Notes: generated by a model from the sequence alone, not told the origin. A DNA stretch of 64,000 nt from Porphyromonadaceae bacterium UBA4262 (GCA_002396085.1 DGWI01000010.1:1-64000); one strand, 5' to 3'. Shown: positions 46,179-56,152, counted from the first letter of the stretch. Numbers and translations: made by a program.

Positions 46179-47840
46179 TTACAAGAATGCCAGCAAGATG
46201 AGTTGAGCCAACAGCACACGCATGAACATGCTCAGCGGATAGACCGTAGCATAGGCCACCGACGCCCGGTCGCTGGGCAACGTGTCGTTGGCGTAGTTCA
46301 GAGCCATGGGATTGGCCATCGCACCGGTGAGGATGCCACACACAGTGGCGAAGTCCAGACGCACCAACCGCAGTGCCACCCAGCCCATGATGAGCACAGG
46401 CACGATGGTCAGCACAAATCCCGACACAATCCACTGCAGCCCCTCGGGTCGCATGACCGTGGCGAGGAAATCCTTGCCGGCATCCAATCCCAAACATGCC
46501 AGATAGAGCGATAGTCCGATGGCACGGAGCATGAGGTTGGCACTCTGCGTGATGTAGGAGTTCATGTGGATGCGTGGCCCGAAGCAACCCATCAAGATGC
46601 CCACGATGATGGGGCCGCCTGCCAGACCCAACTTGACTGGTGACGACATGCCTGGAATCAAGATGGGAATGGAGCCAAGTATCAGTCCCACGGTCATACC
46701 GAAGAATACCGATATCAGTTTCGGTTCGTTGAGTGACTCCACGGCATTGCCCAGAGCGTTGGCTACATGATCGACGGCTTGCTGCTGCCCCACGACCACC
46801 ACGCGGTCGCCCACCATCAGATGCATGCTGGGAGTTGCCAGCAGTTGCACACCGTTGCGAATGATGCGGCTGATGTTCACACCATAGTGGTTGCGCAACT
46901 TGAGCGCACCCAAGCGTTTGCCGTTTATCTCAGGTTTAGTGACCAGGATGGCACGCGACACGAGTTCGCTATCGATGGTGTCCCAGTCGATATCCTCCTT
47001 GTTCCAGTCGGTGTTCTCTTGTTGGCCGAAGAGCATGGTCATCATCTGCGCATCTTCCTCATGGGTGATGACCAGCAGTCGGTCACCCTCTTGCAGCAAG
47101 GTGTCGGATGCCGGTATGGTGACATTACCGTCGCGCCACAATCTGGAGATGACAAACTGCACGTGACTCTGGTTGGCAATCTCGCCCACACGCTTGCCGA
47201 AGATACCGGGATTGTGCACCTGGTAGGCTGCAATGAAGGTTGACTCGGCTTCATCGTCATCGTGCGGGGTCATGTCGCCGGCATGCACCAGCACACGGCG
47301 CATCACCAGCAGCGCCAGGATGACACCCACCACACCCATCGGGTAGGTCACGGCACAGCCCAGAGCTGCTCCACTCACGGGCAGGCCCAGTTGGCTCAAC
47401 GTCTGTTGCGCTGCTGCCAGAGCGGGCGTGTTGGTTGTGGCACCGCACATGATGCCCACCGCATCGGCCAGATGGATGCCACAAACCCAGGGCAGCGCCA
47501 ATGTCATCACTGTGCCCAGCAACACCACGGCCAAAGCCAACATGTTGTGACGGATGCCACTGTGATGCAGCGAGTTGAAGAATCCTGGCCCGACTTGTAC
47601 ACCCAACGCGTAGACAAACAACACCAGCCCGAAATCTTGAGCGTAGTGCAGCATCTGCGCGTCAATGCTGATGCCTAACGACCCAGCCAGGATGCCTAGA
47701 AAAAAGACAAAGGTCACACCCAGCGAGACACCGAGCACCTTGACCTTGCCCAAGGCCAGACCGCACGCACACAATGCCGACAGCACAATCACTGCCTGCA
47801 CCGCCGAGTGGCTAAACAATATGTCATTGATCCATTCCAC
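46179..47840 (-). CDS. AspT/YidE-type transporter (first paralogue)
   Basis: This 553-residue membrane protein has about five N-terminal helices, two TrkA-C (RCK_C) domains in the middle (LVSRAILVTKPEINGKRLGALKLR marks the second), and about six C-terminal helices with LGLAGGPIIVGILMG. This is the layout of the AspT/YidE putative exchanger family. A paralogue with the same layout is at 57785-59464. The substrate is unknown. The TACTTTTG box at 47845 would place the transcript start almost at the ATG. Confidence 0.9.
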   Translation of the reverse strand: MEWINDILFSHSAVQAVIVLSALCACGLALGKVKVLGVSLGVTFVFFLGILAGSLGISIDAQMLHYAQDFGLVLFVYALGVQVGPGFFNSLHHSGIRHNMLALAVVLLGTVMTLALPWVCGIHLADAVGIMCGATTNTPALAAAQQTLSQLGLPVSGAALGCAVTYPMGVVGVILALLVMRRVLVHAGDMTPHDDDEAESTFIAAYQVHNPGIFGKRVGEIANQSHVQFVISRLWRDGNVTIPASDTLLQEGDRLLVITHEEDAQMMTMLFGQQENTDWNKEDIDWDTIDSELVSRAILVTKPEINGKRLGALKLRNHYGVNISRIIRNGVQLLATPSMHLMVGDRVVVVGQQQAVDHVANALGNAVESLNEPKLISVFFGMTVGLILGSIPILIPGMSSPVKLGLAGGPIIVGILMGCFGPRIHMNSYITQSANLMLRAIGLSLYLACLGLDAGKDFLATVMRPEGLQWIVSGFVLTIVPVLIMGWVALRLVRLDFATVCGILTGAMANPMALNYANDTLPSDRASVAYATVYPLSMFMRVLLAQLILLAFL

Positions 47841-47844
47841 AGTG

Positions 47845-47852
47845 CAAAAGTA
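47845..47852 (-). promoter_or_regulatory. Candidate -7 box very close to the transporter start
   Basis: TACTTTTG on the minus strand fits TAnnTTTG, but the start codon begins at 47840, so transcription would begin at or next to the ATG. Confidence 0.45.
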
Positions 47853-47961
47853 GTTAATTTTATTGAGAATTGAAAATTGAAAATTATGCTTTTATCGCTT
47901 CGTGCGACTAAATTCTTATTTTTGTGTGCGATTGTTGACTGAATATATGCAATTAATGGCC

Positions 47962-47969
47962 TACCTTTG
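47962..47969 (+). promoter_or_regulatory. -7 box of the metallophosphoesterase gene
   Basis: TACCTTTG fits TAnnTTTG and gives a leader of about ten bases to the ATG at 47986. It supports that start over the ATG at 47902. Confidence 0.6.
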
Positions 47970-47985
47970 CAAAAAAATTTTTGCT

Positions 47986-49623
47986 ATGAAGCCCAGACAC
48001 TCTCTCACGCTCTGCACCCTGCTGCTCATGATGCTGCTGTCACAGGCAGGGCATGCACAAGACCGCTTGTTGGTCTTTACCGATCCACACCTGCTGAGCC
48101 CTGCCCTTGTGGTCAATCCCGGCCAGGCCTACAACGACGCAATCAACAACGACAACAAGATGTTCGATCTGGGTGCCCCCATCATGCAGGCATTGATTGA
48201 CACCATCCTAGCCATCCACCCCACCGCCGTGCTGGTGACTGGCGACATGACCAAGGACGGCGAGCGCCGCAGCCATCAGGATATGGCCAGTTACCTGGCA
48301 CAACTGCGTGCCCAGGGCATAGGTGTATATGTCATCCCGGGCAACCATGATGTCAACAGCGATGAGGCCAAGGGCTACTATGGCTCAACAACCCGCAAGG
48401 TCACCACTCCCAGCAGCACCGAGTTTGCCACAATCTATGCCGACATGGGCTATAATCAGGCTCTGGATCGTGACAATAACTCGCTGAGTTATTTGGTCGA
48501 GCCTATACCGGGACTGTGGCTCATCGCCATCGACGACAACATGACGGTTCAGCGCGATGCCGACCGTTCAATTGATGCCAATGGCATCACGCTGTCGACA
48601 CGCAACTGGATTCTCGACAAAGCCGACCAGGGACGAGCACTAGGCAAGCAGGTGATGGCAATGATGCACCATCAGTTGGTCGAACACTATGATGAACAGA
48701 GCCGCATATCGGGCGATGCCGCTGTGACCGATGCCGCCAATCTGCGGCAGCAATTCATCGAGCATGGCATCAAGTTGGTGCTGACCGGCCACATGCACAT
48801 CGGCAACATCACCACACAGTTTGACGAGGCAAGCGCCGACTCGCTAGTCGAGGTCACCACCGGCTCGCCGTTGACCTATCCATGCCAGTTCCGCCTGATC
48901 GATGTTGCGCCCGACCGTGGCACATTCGGCATCAACACTGGCTATATTGAGCAAATCCAAGACATCCCCAACTTTCAGGACTACGCCCTTGAGCGTTTTC
49001 AGAACAGCACACGCCCCACTGTGGCGAGCCTGGTCTACCACTCATGGGATGACCTGATGGCCATCATCGACCAGTATGGCTCACTGCTGGGCGATGTCAA
49101 CTTCACGCAAGAACAGGCCACAGAGGCCATCTACACCGCCTACCACGACGAGATTGTGCGCCTCATGGTAGCAATGGCACAAGGCAATGAACCCAGCCGC
49201 GGTGTGCAAGATGTGCCCGATGCCATCTACAACAAAGTAGGCACACTGGTTGACCAGTTGATTCCCGGTCTCAACTTCATTACACGCCCAATCGTGGTGG
49301 GCATCATCCGCAACCAACTGGAGAACCTCCTGGATGCGCCGCTGAGGAGTGTAGTGACCGACTGCAACCACTACAACACCGCCCAGGCCCATGTCACCGA
49401 TGACCTCATGCCCGTGTTGCATTTTGCACCCATCGATGAGGGCACACGCGGCGACATCAACGGTGATGGCAAGGTCGACGTGACTGATGTCAACATCATC
49501 ATCAACATCATGCTGGGCAAAGCACAGGCCAGCAACTATCCCGGCCGAGCCGATATCAATGTTGATGACAATGTCGACGTGAGCGACGTCAACATTGTCA
49601 TCAACATCATGCTAGGCAAATAG
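47986..49623 (+). CDS. Exported metallophosphoesterase with dockerin tail
   Basis: This 545-residue protein has a signal peptide (to GHAQ) and a calcineurin-like phosphoesterase domain with all the metal motifs: FTDPHL, VTGDMTKDG, IPGNHDVNS, MMHHQ and LTGHMHIGN. Two dockerin repeats form the last 60 residues (GDINGDGKVDVTDVN and a second, more divergent copy). It probably hydrolyses phosphodiesters or nucleotides outside the cell. Confidence 0.92.
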   Translation: MKPRHSLTLCTLLLMMLLSQAGHAQDRLLVFTDPHLLSPALVVNPGQAYNDAINNDNKMFDLGAPIMQALIDTILAIHPTAVLVTGDMTKDGERRSHQDMASYLAQLRAQGIGVYVIPGNHDVNSDEAKGYYGSTTRKVTTPSSTEFATIYADMGYNQALDRDNNSLSYLVEPIPGLWLIAIDDNMTVQRDADRSIDANGITLSTRNWILDKADQGRALGKQVMAMMHHQLVEHYDEQSRISGDAAVTDAANLRQQFIEHGIKLVLTGHMHIGNITTQFDEASADSLVEVTTGSPLTYPCQFRLIDVAPDRGTFGINTGYIEQIQDIPNFQDYALERFQNSTRPTVASLVYHSWDDLMAIIDQYGSLLGDVNFTQEQATEAIYTAYHDEIVRLMVAMAQGNEPSRGVQDVPDAIYNKVGTLVDQLIPGLNFITRPIVVGIIRNQLENLLDAPLRSVVTDCNHYNTAQAHVTDDLMPVLHFAPIDEGTRGDINGDGKVDVTDVNIIINIMLGKAQASNYPGRADINVDDNVDVSDVNIVINIMLGK

Positions 49624-49632
49624 CCCGACCGG

Positions 49633-50103
49633 TCAGAACTTGTAGCGAACACCCAGAGTGGAGACGCTCTGGTTCCAGTCCTTGCTCAAGGCCTGGAACT
49701 TCTGCTCGACATAGAAGCGGAACTGGTTGTTAATGATATACTCATAACCCACGCCCACATTGGCTCCAAAACGGTCGTCACCCTTGATGCCCTCATACTT
49801 GTAGTTGGCATAACTGAAACCCAAGATGGGATAGAAGTTAGAGGCACTGTTGACACGCACCAGGTAGTGGAAGTTGAGGTTGACGTTGTAGCCCTCCCAG
49901 TGGTTGTTCTTGAAATAGTAGATAAACTCAGGTGCTACACGGAAACGGTTGACTGGTTCGATGACCATGTTGGCTCCCAGTCCCATGAGGGTGTGCTTTG
50001 AGCCATAGTTGAACTGCACGCCGGCACAGATGTCGCCCGACTCGGCGCGTGCCACCATCGACACGATGGCCACGATGACAATCAGAAGTAGTTTTTTCAT
50101 CAT
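49633..50103 (-). CDS. Small outer-membrane beta-barrel protein
   Basis: This 156-residue protein has a signal peptide and alternating aromatic strands ending in TLGVRYKF, typical of an eight-stranded beta-barrel. It lies 13 bp downstream of a related barrel gene (50117-50593). The function is unknown. Confidence 0.85.
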   Translation of the reverse strand: MMKKLLLIVIVAIVSMVARAESGDICAGVQFNYGSKHTLMGLGANMVIEPVNRFRVAPEFIYYFKNNHWEGYNVNLNFHYLVRVNSASNFYPILGFSYANYKYEGIKGDDRFGANVGVGYEYIINNQFRFYVEQKFQALSKDWNQSVSTLGVRYKF

Positions 50104-50116
50104 TGCAATATTTTAA

Positions 50117-50593
50117 TTAAAATAAGTGTTTTAGCCCTAGTGTGGTCACAGCCTGCGTCTCTTGCTTGACAAGCATGAAACGGAACTCGCCAAACGCCAC
50201 CCAGCGACGCCCCAGATTCACCTCCAGCCCCGCACCCAGGTTGGCACCCCAGCGACTGTGGTCAGGGCCGTTGTAGCCCCAGTGGCTGTAGGTAACTCCA
50301 ACAAAGGGGTACAAGGACAACGGTCCACCCACATGTTGCACATAGTGCACATTGGCATTGAGTTGCAGGGTCGTTACCTCACGATTCTGCGCAAAGTAGA
50401 TCATCTCAGGCTCAATGCGCCAGTGGCTGTCGATGCCCAGTTGCAACTTGGCCCCGATGCCATGCTGGTGATACTCGGTAGCATAGCCGTAGGCCATCCC
50501 GACAGCCATGGGCTGACGTGACCTCTGTGCCGCCAGTGCCAGTGACACAACTGCAGCCAGTGCCAGGGAGATATGCCGTGGGCTAAGTTTCAT
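50117..50593 (-). CDS. Small outer-membrane beta-barrel protein
   Basis: This 158-residue paralogue of the next gene has a signal sequence (about 1-22) and barrel-like strands ending in TLGLKHLF. Its start overlaps the end of the YitT-like gene by 11 bp, so it is translated from the same transcript. The pair probably forms a tandem duplication. Confidence 0.8.
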   Translation of the reverse strand: MKLSPRHISLALAAVVSLALAAQRSRQPMAVGMAYGYATEYHQHGIGAKLQLGIDSHWRIEPEMIYFAQNREVTTLQLNANVHYVQHVGGPLSLYPFVGVTYSHWGYNGPDHSRWGANLGAGLEVNLGRRWVAFGEFRFMLVKQETQAVTTLGLKHLF

Positions 50594-51524
50594 CGGCAGG
50601 TTGTTGTGCTTCGGTCGTTTCTTGGTCCTGTCTCTTATTAGTCTTGTTCAGTCGCACCTTCATCTCGTCGAATCCGTAGCCATAGACACCATTGACGTTG
50701 GTCTTGGTGATAAATGCCTTGGGGTCAACCACCTTGATGATGCGGGCGATGTTGACACTCTCAAACTTGCGGCACATGACCATCACCACCTTCACCGGAT
50801 GCTTGGTGTACCAGCCCAGTCCATCCAGCACCGTACAGCCGCGATGTGCATCATTGGTGATGGCATCGGCAATCTGCTGCCACTTGTCGCTGAAGATCAT
50901 GAACTGCACCGCCTGTCGGCTATTGTTGATGACCATGTCGGCCACCACCGAGTCGACAAGCATGAACACCAGACCATAGACAATCTTGTCAGGGCTGTGA
51001 AAGATGAGGTAACTCGACGAGATGATGCACATGTCGCAGTAGAGCATCATGCGACCAAACGACACATTGGTGTGCTTGGTAACCATGGCGGCGATGATGT
51101 CGGTGCCGCCACTGCTGCCATTGTGCGAGAAAGTAATGCCCAGCCCCATGCCACACAACGCGGCACCGATGATGATGTTCATGAACGGTTGCTGCTGCAC
51201 CAGGGGCTGATAACTCCAGGGATCCATGAGCATGATGAGGATAGAGGCGACAGTCGCACCGAAGATGGTGCGTATGACAAACTGCTTGCCCACGGTCCTG
51301 AACGCGATGATGAGCAGCAGGATGTTGATACCATAGTTGGTGATACCCACATTCCACCCAAAGGCGAAACGGCATAATGATGCCAAGCCGACCACACCAC
51401 CGGTGACGACCTTCTCGGGCAGAATGAATGTAGTGAATCCCAGGGCATAGAGGAAGAGGCCAAAGACAATCATGATGTAGTCTTTGGAGTAGATGAGCAA
51501 CTTTTGACTCGAAACTTTATTCAT
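50583..51524 (-). CDS. YitT family membrane protein
   Basis: This 313-residue protein has about six helices with the family segments FILPEKVVTGGVVGLA and GMGLGITFSHNGSSGGTDIIA, then a cytoplasmic DUF2179 domain. The function is unknown; transport is suspected. It heads the operon with the two barrel genes. Confidence 0.92.
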   Translation of the reverse strand: MNKVSSQKLLIYSKDYIMIVFGLFLYALGFTTFILPEKVVTGGVVGLASLCRFAFGWNVGITNYGINILLLIIAFRTVGKQFVIRTIFGATVASILIMLMDPWSYQPLVQQQPFMNIIIGAALCGMGLGITFSHNGSSGGTDIIAAMVTKHTNVSFGRMMLYCDMCIISSSYLIFHSPDKIVYGLVFMLVDSVVADMVINNSRQAVQFMIFSDKWQQIADAITNDAHRGCTVLDGLGWYTKHPVKVVMVMCRKFESVNIARIIKVVDPKAFITKTNVNGVYGYGFDEMKVRLNKTNKRQDQETTEAQQPADET

Positions 51525-51692
51525 TATTTTTTGCTTAATATACTTTCAAGGTGCGAAATTACAAAAATGCGCTGAGATACGCGTGATTTTTGGCTGATTT
51601 TTACCTTCAATTGCGCAAAAAACCGTAATTTTGTCTTTATAAAAATCTGAGAAACGAGATAAGAGAAACTGAAAGTTCTAACATTTAATGAT

Positions 51693-52028
51693 ATGATAGC
51701 AAGATTTATTATTTCGGCACTGGCGGTAGGCATCACCGCCTGGACCCTCGACGGAGTGACCGTCGAGCCGTGGTGGGCTACCCTGCTGGTAGCACTGGTA
51801 TTGGGCTTGATTAATGCCCTGATTCGCCCAATCGTGAAGTTCTTGTCACTGCCCATCAACATCCTCACGCTGGGGCTGTTCACATTTGTCATCAATGCCT
51901 TGATGGTGCTGCTGTGCGCCTGGCTGATGAGCGACCACTTCAAGGTCGAGAGCTTCTGGTGGGCACTGGCCTTCAGCATCGTGATGGCACTGGTCAACTG
52001 GGTGCTGAACCTGGTGTTCAGGAAATAA
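51693..52028 (+). CDS. Holin-like four-helix membrane protein (Phage_holin_4_2 family)
   Basis: This 111-residue protein has four hydrophobic segments and the family motif ALVLGLINALIRPIVKFLSLPINILTLGLF. Although named after a phage holin, the family is a common chromosomal membrane protein; no phage genes are nearby. Its role is unknown. Confidence 0.9.
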   Translation: MIARFIISALAVGITAWTLDGVTVEPWWATLLVALVLGLINALIRPIVKFLSLPINILTLGLFTFVINALMVLLCAWLMSDHFKVESFWWALAFSIVMALVNWVLNLVFRK

Positions 52029-52382
52029 CTTTAGGGAGCTATATAGTTGTTATCACTCTGCCACAATGTAGGGTCGTCGCACGCGACGACTTTACGGGTC
52101 GACTGTGATTATTACCTCTATACCAAGTTATTACCCTATTTGTTAGCGGTCGCCGCACGCGACGACCCTACAATAATTGCTAGCAGGGACAACGGGTATA
52201 TTGTTCCCTTTATTTATCAAGAATTAAAGAATTTAAGGACTAAAAGTTAGCTATCCGGGAGTGAAATGCCAATACAGTTCAATGCAACATAAAAAACTTT
52301 TAATTCTTATAATTCCTGATCAAAAGCATCGTGACTTTTACAGGTGCCCTACAAACCCATTCCGCCAATGGGTTTCTGCGCC
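52029..52382. other. Gene-free stretch with a twin-hairpin repeat
   Basis: The repeat at 52067-52172 has 14-bp ends (TGTAGGGTCGTCGC and its complement) with two internal hairpins, similar in plan to those at 16848 and 55381 but different in sequence. A 9-bp stem at 52353-52375 (AAACCCATT arms) may end the tdk transcript. No gene is visible. Confidence 0.6.
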
Positions 52383-53024
52383 TCAGAACAGTGTGAGGCC
52401 GGCATCAAAGTTGATGGCATTGCGGTTGGCACTCTCGATGCGGCGGTTGCGCCAACAACTGCGGCACAATGCCACATACTTGTCATCGCCGCCAATCTCG
52501 ACCTGCTTGCCATCGGTGACGATGTTGCCCTGACTGTCGATGCGGGCATTGATGATGGTCTTGCGGCCACATGAGCATGTCGACTTGACTTCATCGATGG
52601 TGTCGGCCAGTTCAAACAGCCTGCGACTGCCCTCAAACATGCGGCTCTGGAAGTCGGTGCGCAAGCCGTAGCACACGACATTGGTGCCGAACTCATCGAC
52701 CACCCGTGCCAACTGGTCAACCTGCTGCTCGCGCAGGAACTGCGACTCGTCGACAAGAATCCAGTCGAAAATGACCCCCTTCTCGTCGCGCAGCCGCTTG
52801 ATGGCAGCATAGATGTCGGTGTCGGGATAAATCCACTCGCACCGTCGTTCAATGCCGATGCGCGAGCGGATGACATTGTCCTTCTCGCGGTCGTCGATGA
52901 TGGGCTTCATGCACAGGTAGCGCATGCCACGCTCCTCGAAGTTATAGGCCTGTGTGAGCAACATAGCGGTCTTGGCCGAGCCCATGGTGCCATAGCGGAA
53001 ATATAGTTTGCCAATGCGATTCAT
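52383..53024 (-). CDS. tdk: Thymidine kinase
   Basis: This 213-residue enzyme phosphorylates thymidine in nucleotide salvage. The P-loop is YGTMGSAKTA; WILVDESQFL is the Walker B region, and two Cys pairs near the C-terminus (CSCG and CRSC) form a zinc site, as in type II thymidine kinases. A TAACTTTG box lies at 53050. Confidence 0.95.
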   Translation of the reverse strand: MNRIGKLYFRYGTMGSAKTAMLLTQAYNFEERGMRYLCMKPIIDDREKDNVIRSRIGIERRCEWIYPDTDIYAAIKRLRDEKGVIFDWILVDESQFLREQQVDQLARVVDEFGTNVVCYGLRTDFQSRMFEGSRRLFELADTIDEVKSTCSCGRKTIINARIDSQGNIVTDGKQVEIGGDDKYVALCRSCWRNRRIESANRNAINFDAGLTLF

Positions 53025-53049
53025 AGTCCGTTATCAAGAATTGAGACCA

Positions 53050-53057
53050 CAAAGTTA
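53050..53057 (-). promoter_or_regulatory. -7 box of tdk
   Basis: TAACTTTG on the minus strand fits TAnnTTTG and gives a leader of about 20 nt. Confidence 0.6.
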
Positions 53058-53111
53058 GCAAATCTAGGTCGGTCGGTCAAGCATTAGTCGCACAAAAGTT
53101 ATTAACAATCG

Positions 53112-53140
53112 AAAAGAGGAGCCTGTCGAGGCTCCTCTTT
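53112..53140 (-). terminator. Terminator after the modular dockerin gene
   Basis: A 12-bp stem (AAAGAGGAGCCT and its complement) with a 4-base loop is followed by TTTT on the minus strand, 36 bp past the stop at 53176. Confidence 0.7.
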
Positions 53141-53175
53141 CGCTAGAAATACAGGTGAAGCACCGTTGCGCGTGC

Positions 53176-55125
53176 CTATTCTCCTTCGCCTGTTGTATCG
53201 CCGCTCTTACCCAGGATGATGTTGACCAGGAGGTTGACATCGGTTACATCAACTTCGTTGTCGGCGTCAAGGTCGGCGTCAGCAGTCTTTGCTTGCTTGC
53301 CCAGAATCATGTTGACAATGATGTTGACATCAGTCACATCAGCCTTGCCATCGTCATTCAGGTCACCCAATACAGGTGCTACAGGGAAGCCCTCAACATC
53401 CATCGTGATGACATTCTCACCCACGGTCAGCACAAAGGTATAGGTGCCAGCCTCGTTGATGATGAAGTTCTTCACGCCATCACCGGTGCTGAGTGGGATG
53501 TTGGTGCACCAAGTGTCATGTATCCAATATAAGCCCTCGCCCGCGTTGGGGAGTCCGGCATACCAGATGTCGCCATACTTGACTCCGAACTGGGTTTTGA
53601 CGGCAGTGAACTCCACATCCTTGGCCACCAGCTTACCCTCATAAGTACCCTCGCCGACCACAAATGTAGCATTCTGCCAATCATTTTCACCATCATGTCC
53701 GTAGTTCAGGACATACTCGGTCTGCGGCTCAACCAGTCCCTGGACATCCATCGTGATGCCCTCCTCACCGACGGTCAGCACGAAGGTGTAGGTGCCAGCC
53801 TCGGCAATGAGGAAGTTCTTGATATTACCCTCACTGTTCAATGGAATATTAGTACACCAATCATACTTGATAATGTAATTGTCACCCTGCTCGACAAGTC
53901 CGGCATACCAGGTGTCGCCATGCTTGATACCGAACTCGGTATTCTCGGCAAACGTAGCGGTAGCCACCAGTTTGCCCTCATTGTCACCCTCGCCGGCGAC
54001 AAAGATGGCATCCTGCCAGACAGCGCCTTCCTCGGTCGTGCCATAGTGCAGCAAGTAGTCCACAACGGGCTCTTCCCAACCCGTGACTGTGAGTTTGTTC
54101 TCGGCATCGATAGTGAAGGTGAGGTCGCCACCACCGCTGGCAATCTTGAAATTATCACCCGAGGTCGACAGAGCGATGTCGGTGCAATTGTTGGCACTGA
54201 TGTCGGTCGTTTCACCACCGAACCAGCTATCATACTCATTGACAAACTTGAACTCGTTGCCCGTTTGCATACCATTGACAGTGATGGAGAATGTCCCGTC
54301 ACCATTGTCGGTCATAGCCAGTTTGCCATCACCCCACTGAGGTGTGGTGAAGTTGCCAGCGATGTACCAAGCCTTGTCGGGCACGATAACCTCATTGATC
54401 GCGATTTTCAACTTGCACGACGACTCGGTGACCTCACTGATGGTCAGTGTCACATTGCCACTAACAGGGAATGTCATGTTGCCCGAGCCGAATTCATTGG
54501 ACAAGTCATTGTCACCCTCGACAAGGTTGGCATTTCCCATTGCACCGCCGTTGAACACCGACCAGTTTTCATCGAAAACATCATTAATTCCCACGCCGCT
54601 CAGCTTGAATTCTCCAGCGGTTGCACCCTCAAACTTCAACGTATAGGTGCCGTCACCATTGTTGGTAAAGGTTTGAGCATCTGTCGGCGGCATGTTCCAT
54701 CCACCCAAGGCTGCTCCAGTCACAGCAAACTTGCGTGCCGTGGCATCGAACTGCACTGGGTTTTCGCTAACGAGCTGCACATCGGCCGCCAACTCCGAAC
54801 CGCTAAGCTTAAACGTCACGTTGTACGTTCCACTTTCAGCGATATAGAAACTCTTATTGCCAGAGGAGGGAACTTCGCCTTCTCCCCAATTATGGTTTTT
54901 CACCACTTTGTACTCAATGGTGCCAGAATTCAAGGCGACATTCTCCTTGACTAGCACATAACTGCCATCTTGCAGCGTCATGTCGTTGGCAGTGTAAGCT
55001 GGATTCCACGCCTCACCAAAAAGTGCAGCCGAACTGCCACATACGGTATAGACGTCAGCAGCTTGTGCCTGAAGCCCGGTTATCACCATGGCTAACAGGC
55101 TAAAAAATAGCGTAATTTTTTTCAT
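53176..55125 (-). CDS. Modular exported protein with dockerin repeats
   Basis: This 649-residue protein has a signal peptide (to QAQA) and several tandem beta-sandwich units of about 90-130 residues (for example GNFTTPQWGDGKLAMTDNGDGTF, and two similar blocks ending in AGTYTFVLTVGE), which resemble starch-binding or SusE/F-like modules. Two dockerin repeats follow (GDLNDDGKADVTDVN) and then a short acidic extension. It has no catalytic motif and probably binds a ligand at the cell surface. The two AGTYTFVLTVGE blocks look like an internal duplication. Confidence 0.85.
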   Translation of the reverse strand: MKKITLFFSLLAMVITGLQAQAADVYTVCGSSAALFGEAWNPAYTANDMTLQDGSYVLVKENVALNSGTIEYKVVKNHNWGEGEVPSSGNKSFYIAESGTYNVTFKLSGSELAADVQLVSENPVQFDATARKFAVTGAALGGWNMPPTDAQTFTNNGDGTYTLKFEGATAGEFKLSGVGINDVFDENWSVFNGGAMGNANLVEGDNDLSNEFGSGNMTFPVSGNVTLTISEVTESSCKLKIAINEVIVPDKAWYIAGNFTTPQWGDGKLAMTDNGDGTFSITVNGMQTGNEFKFVNEYDSWFGGETTDISANNCTDIALSTSGDNFKIASGGGDLTFTIDAENKLTVTGWEEPVVDYLLHYGTTEEGAVWQDAIFVAGEGDNEGKLVATATFAENTEFGIKHGDTWYAGLVEQGDNYIIKYDWCTNIPLNSEGNIKNFLIAEAGTYTFVLTVGEEGITMDVQGLVEPQTEYVLNYGHDGENDWQNATFVVGEGTYEGKLVAKDVEFTAVKTQFGVKYGDIWYAGLPNAGEGLYWIHDTWCTNIPLSTGDGVKNFIINEAGTYTFVLTVGENVITMDVEGFPVAPVLGDLNDDGKADVTDVNIIVNMILGKQAKTADADLDADNEVDVTDVNLLVNIILGKSGDTTGEGE

Positions 55126-55177
55126 ATCATTTCTTGTTTTAGGAATTAAACTAGAAGTTATCTTTTAATTAGTTTTA

Positions 55178-55185
55178 CAAAGTTA
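55178..55185 (-). promoter_or_regulatory. -7 box of the modular dockerin gene
   Basis: TAACTTTG on the minus strand fits TAnnTTTG; the leader would be about 50 nt. Confidence 0.6.
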
Positions 55186-55278
55186 GCAACAATCAATTAT
55201 TAAATAGGTGTACAGAGAATAACTTTTTCAATCTTTCGTCACGCAATCGATTGCATGACTATGAATCTCTACAGAACT

Positions 55279-55579
55279 GTCCACAGATCACACTGATTAA
55301 AAGAACAAGGGGGGCAAAATGAAGTGCCAGACAATTTCACATTGTACGGACGCGGCACGCCGCGTGATCTGCCAGGCTGTGTAGGGACGGCACCCCTGTG
55401 CCGTCCGCCAGCGGGGCTGCAAAAAACACCTTTTGTCGAGGCGGACGGCGCGGGAGCGCCGTCCCTACAGCCGACTTGGCCGTTCACGCGGCACGCCGCG
55501 TCCCTACCTGAGATGACACATTTTGTGATTTTTTTGACACACCCCCTCATATAGTTCCCAAATCAGTGTAATCTGTTGG
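55279..55579. repeat. Composite inverted-repeat element
   Basis: The 300-bp spacer is bounded by ACAGATCACACTGATT (left) and its near-complement AATCAGTGTAATCTGT (right). It contains a twin-hairpin element at 55381-55468 (GTAGGGACGGC ends), and GACGCGGCACGCCGCGT-like palindromes outside it. It has no coding region. It looks like a nested non-autonomous mobile element. Confidence 0.6.
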
Positions 55580-55583
55580 GCAG

Positions 55584-56003
55584 TTATTTATCTGCGGTAG
55601 ATTCGGTTGAAGCGGGCAGGAGCCCAGCAATCTGGGTGCGGTCGAAGTCACCGAACCACTCGCGCAACTTGGCCTCGGCCCGAGCCTCGATGTCGGGCGT
55701 GACATACTTGCTGGCCTTGTAGAGCGCATAGGCCAGCGCGGCAAAGTCGTCGGTGAAGCCCAATGCAATGAGCGAGTCGGGAATCATGTCAATGGGCAGG
55801 ATGAAGTAGCCCAGCGAACCATAAATCATGAGTTTGTCCTTGAGGGGCATCTCCCCGTCACGGGCCAGGTAGTAGAGCACCAGGGCTGCATAGACCACTT
55901 TGATGCCAGCCTTGCGTGCGACACGTGCCACCTTCAGCCAGAGGTCGCTGTCGTTGAAGTACTGCCGATAGGCCTCAAAGTCAATGATTTTCTTGTTTGC
56001 CAT
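55584..56003 (-). CDS. DUF1232 (YkvA-like) membrane protein
   Basis: This 139-residue protein carries the DUF1232 segment YGSLGYFILPIDMIPDSLIALGFTDD. The start at 56003 gives a compact protein (MANKKIIDFEAYRQ). The function is unknown. Confidence 0.85.
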   Translation of the reverse strand: MANKKIIDFEAYRQYFNDSDLWLKVARVARKAGIKVVYAALVLYYLARDGEMPLKDKLMIYGSLGYFILPIDMIPDSLIALGFTDDFAALAYALYKASKYVTPDIEARAEAKLREWFGDFDRTQIAGLLPASTESTADK

Positions 56004-56152
56004 TGATTGAAAAAAATTAAGAATTTCACTACCATTTTTGAGCAAAATGCGTGCCAACGACAATTTTTTAGGCAAAAAAAGGAACATATATGAAGTTTTT
56101 TTGTACTTTTGCCCCAAAGAAAGTTTTTACAAACCATTAAATATTTACAATT

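Noticed and set aside
51693..52028. Holin-like protein as evidence of a prophage
   Set aside because: The family is common on chromosomes and no other phage gene is present.
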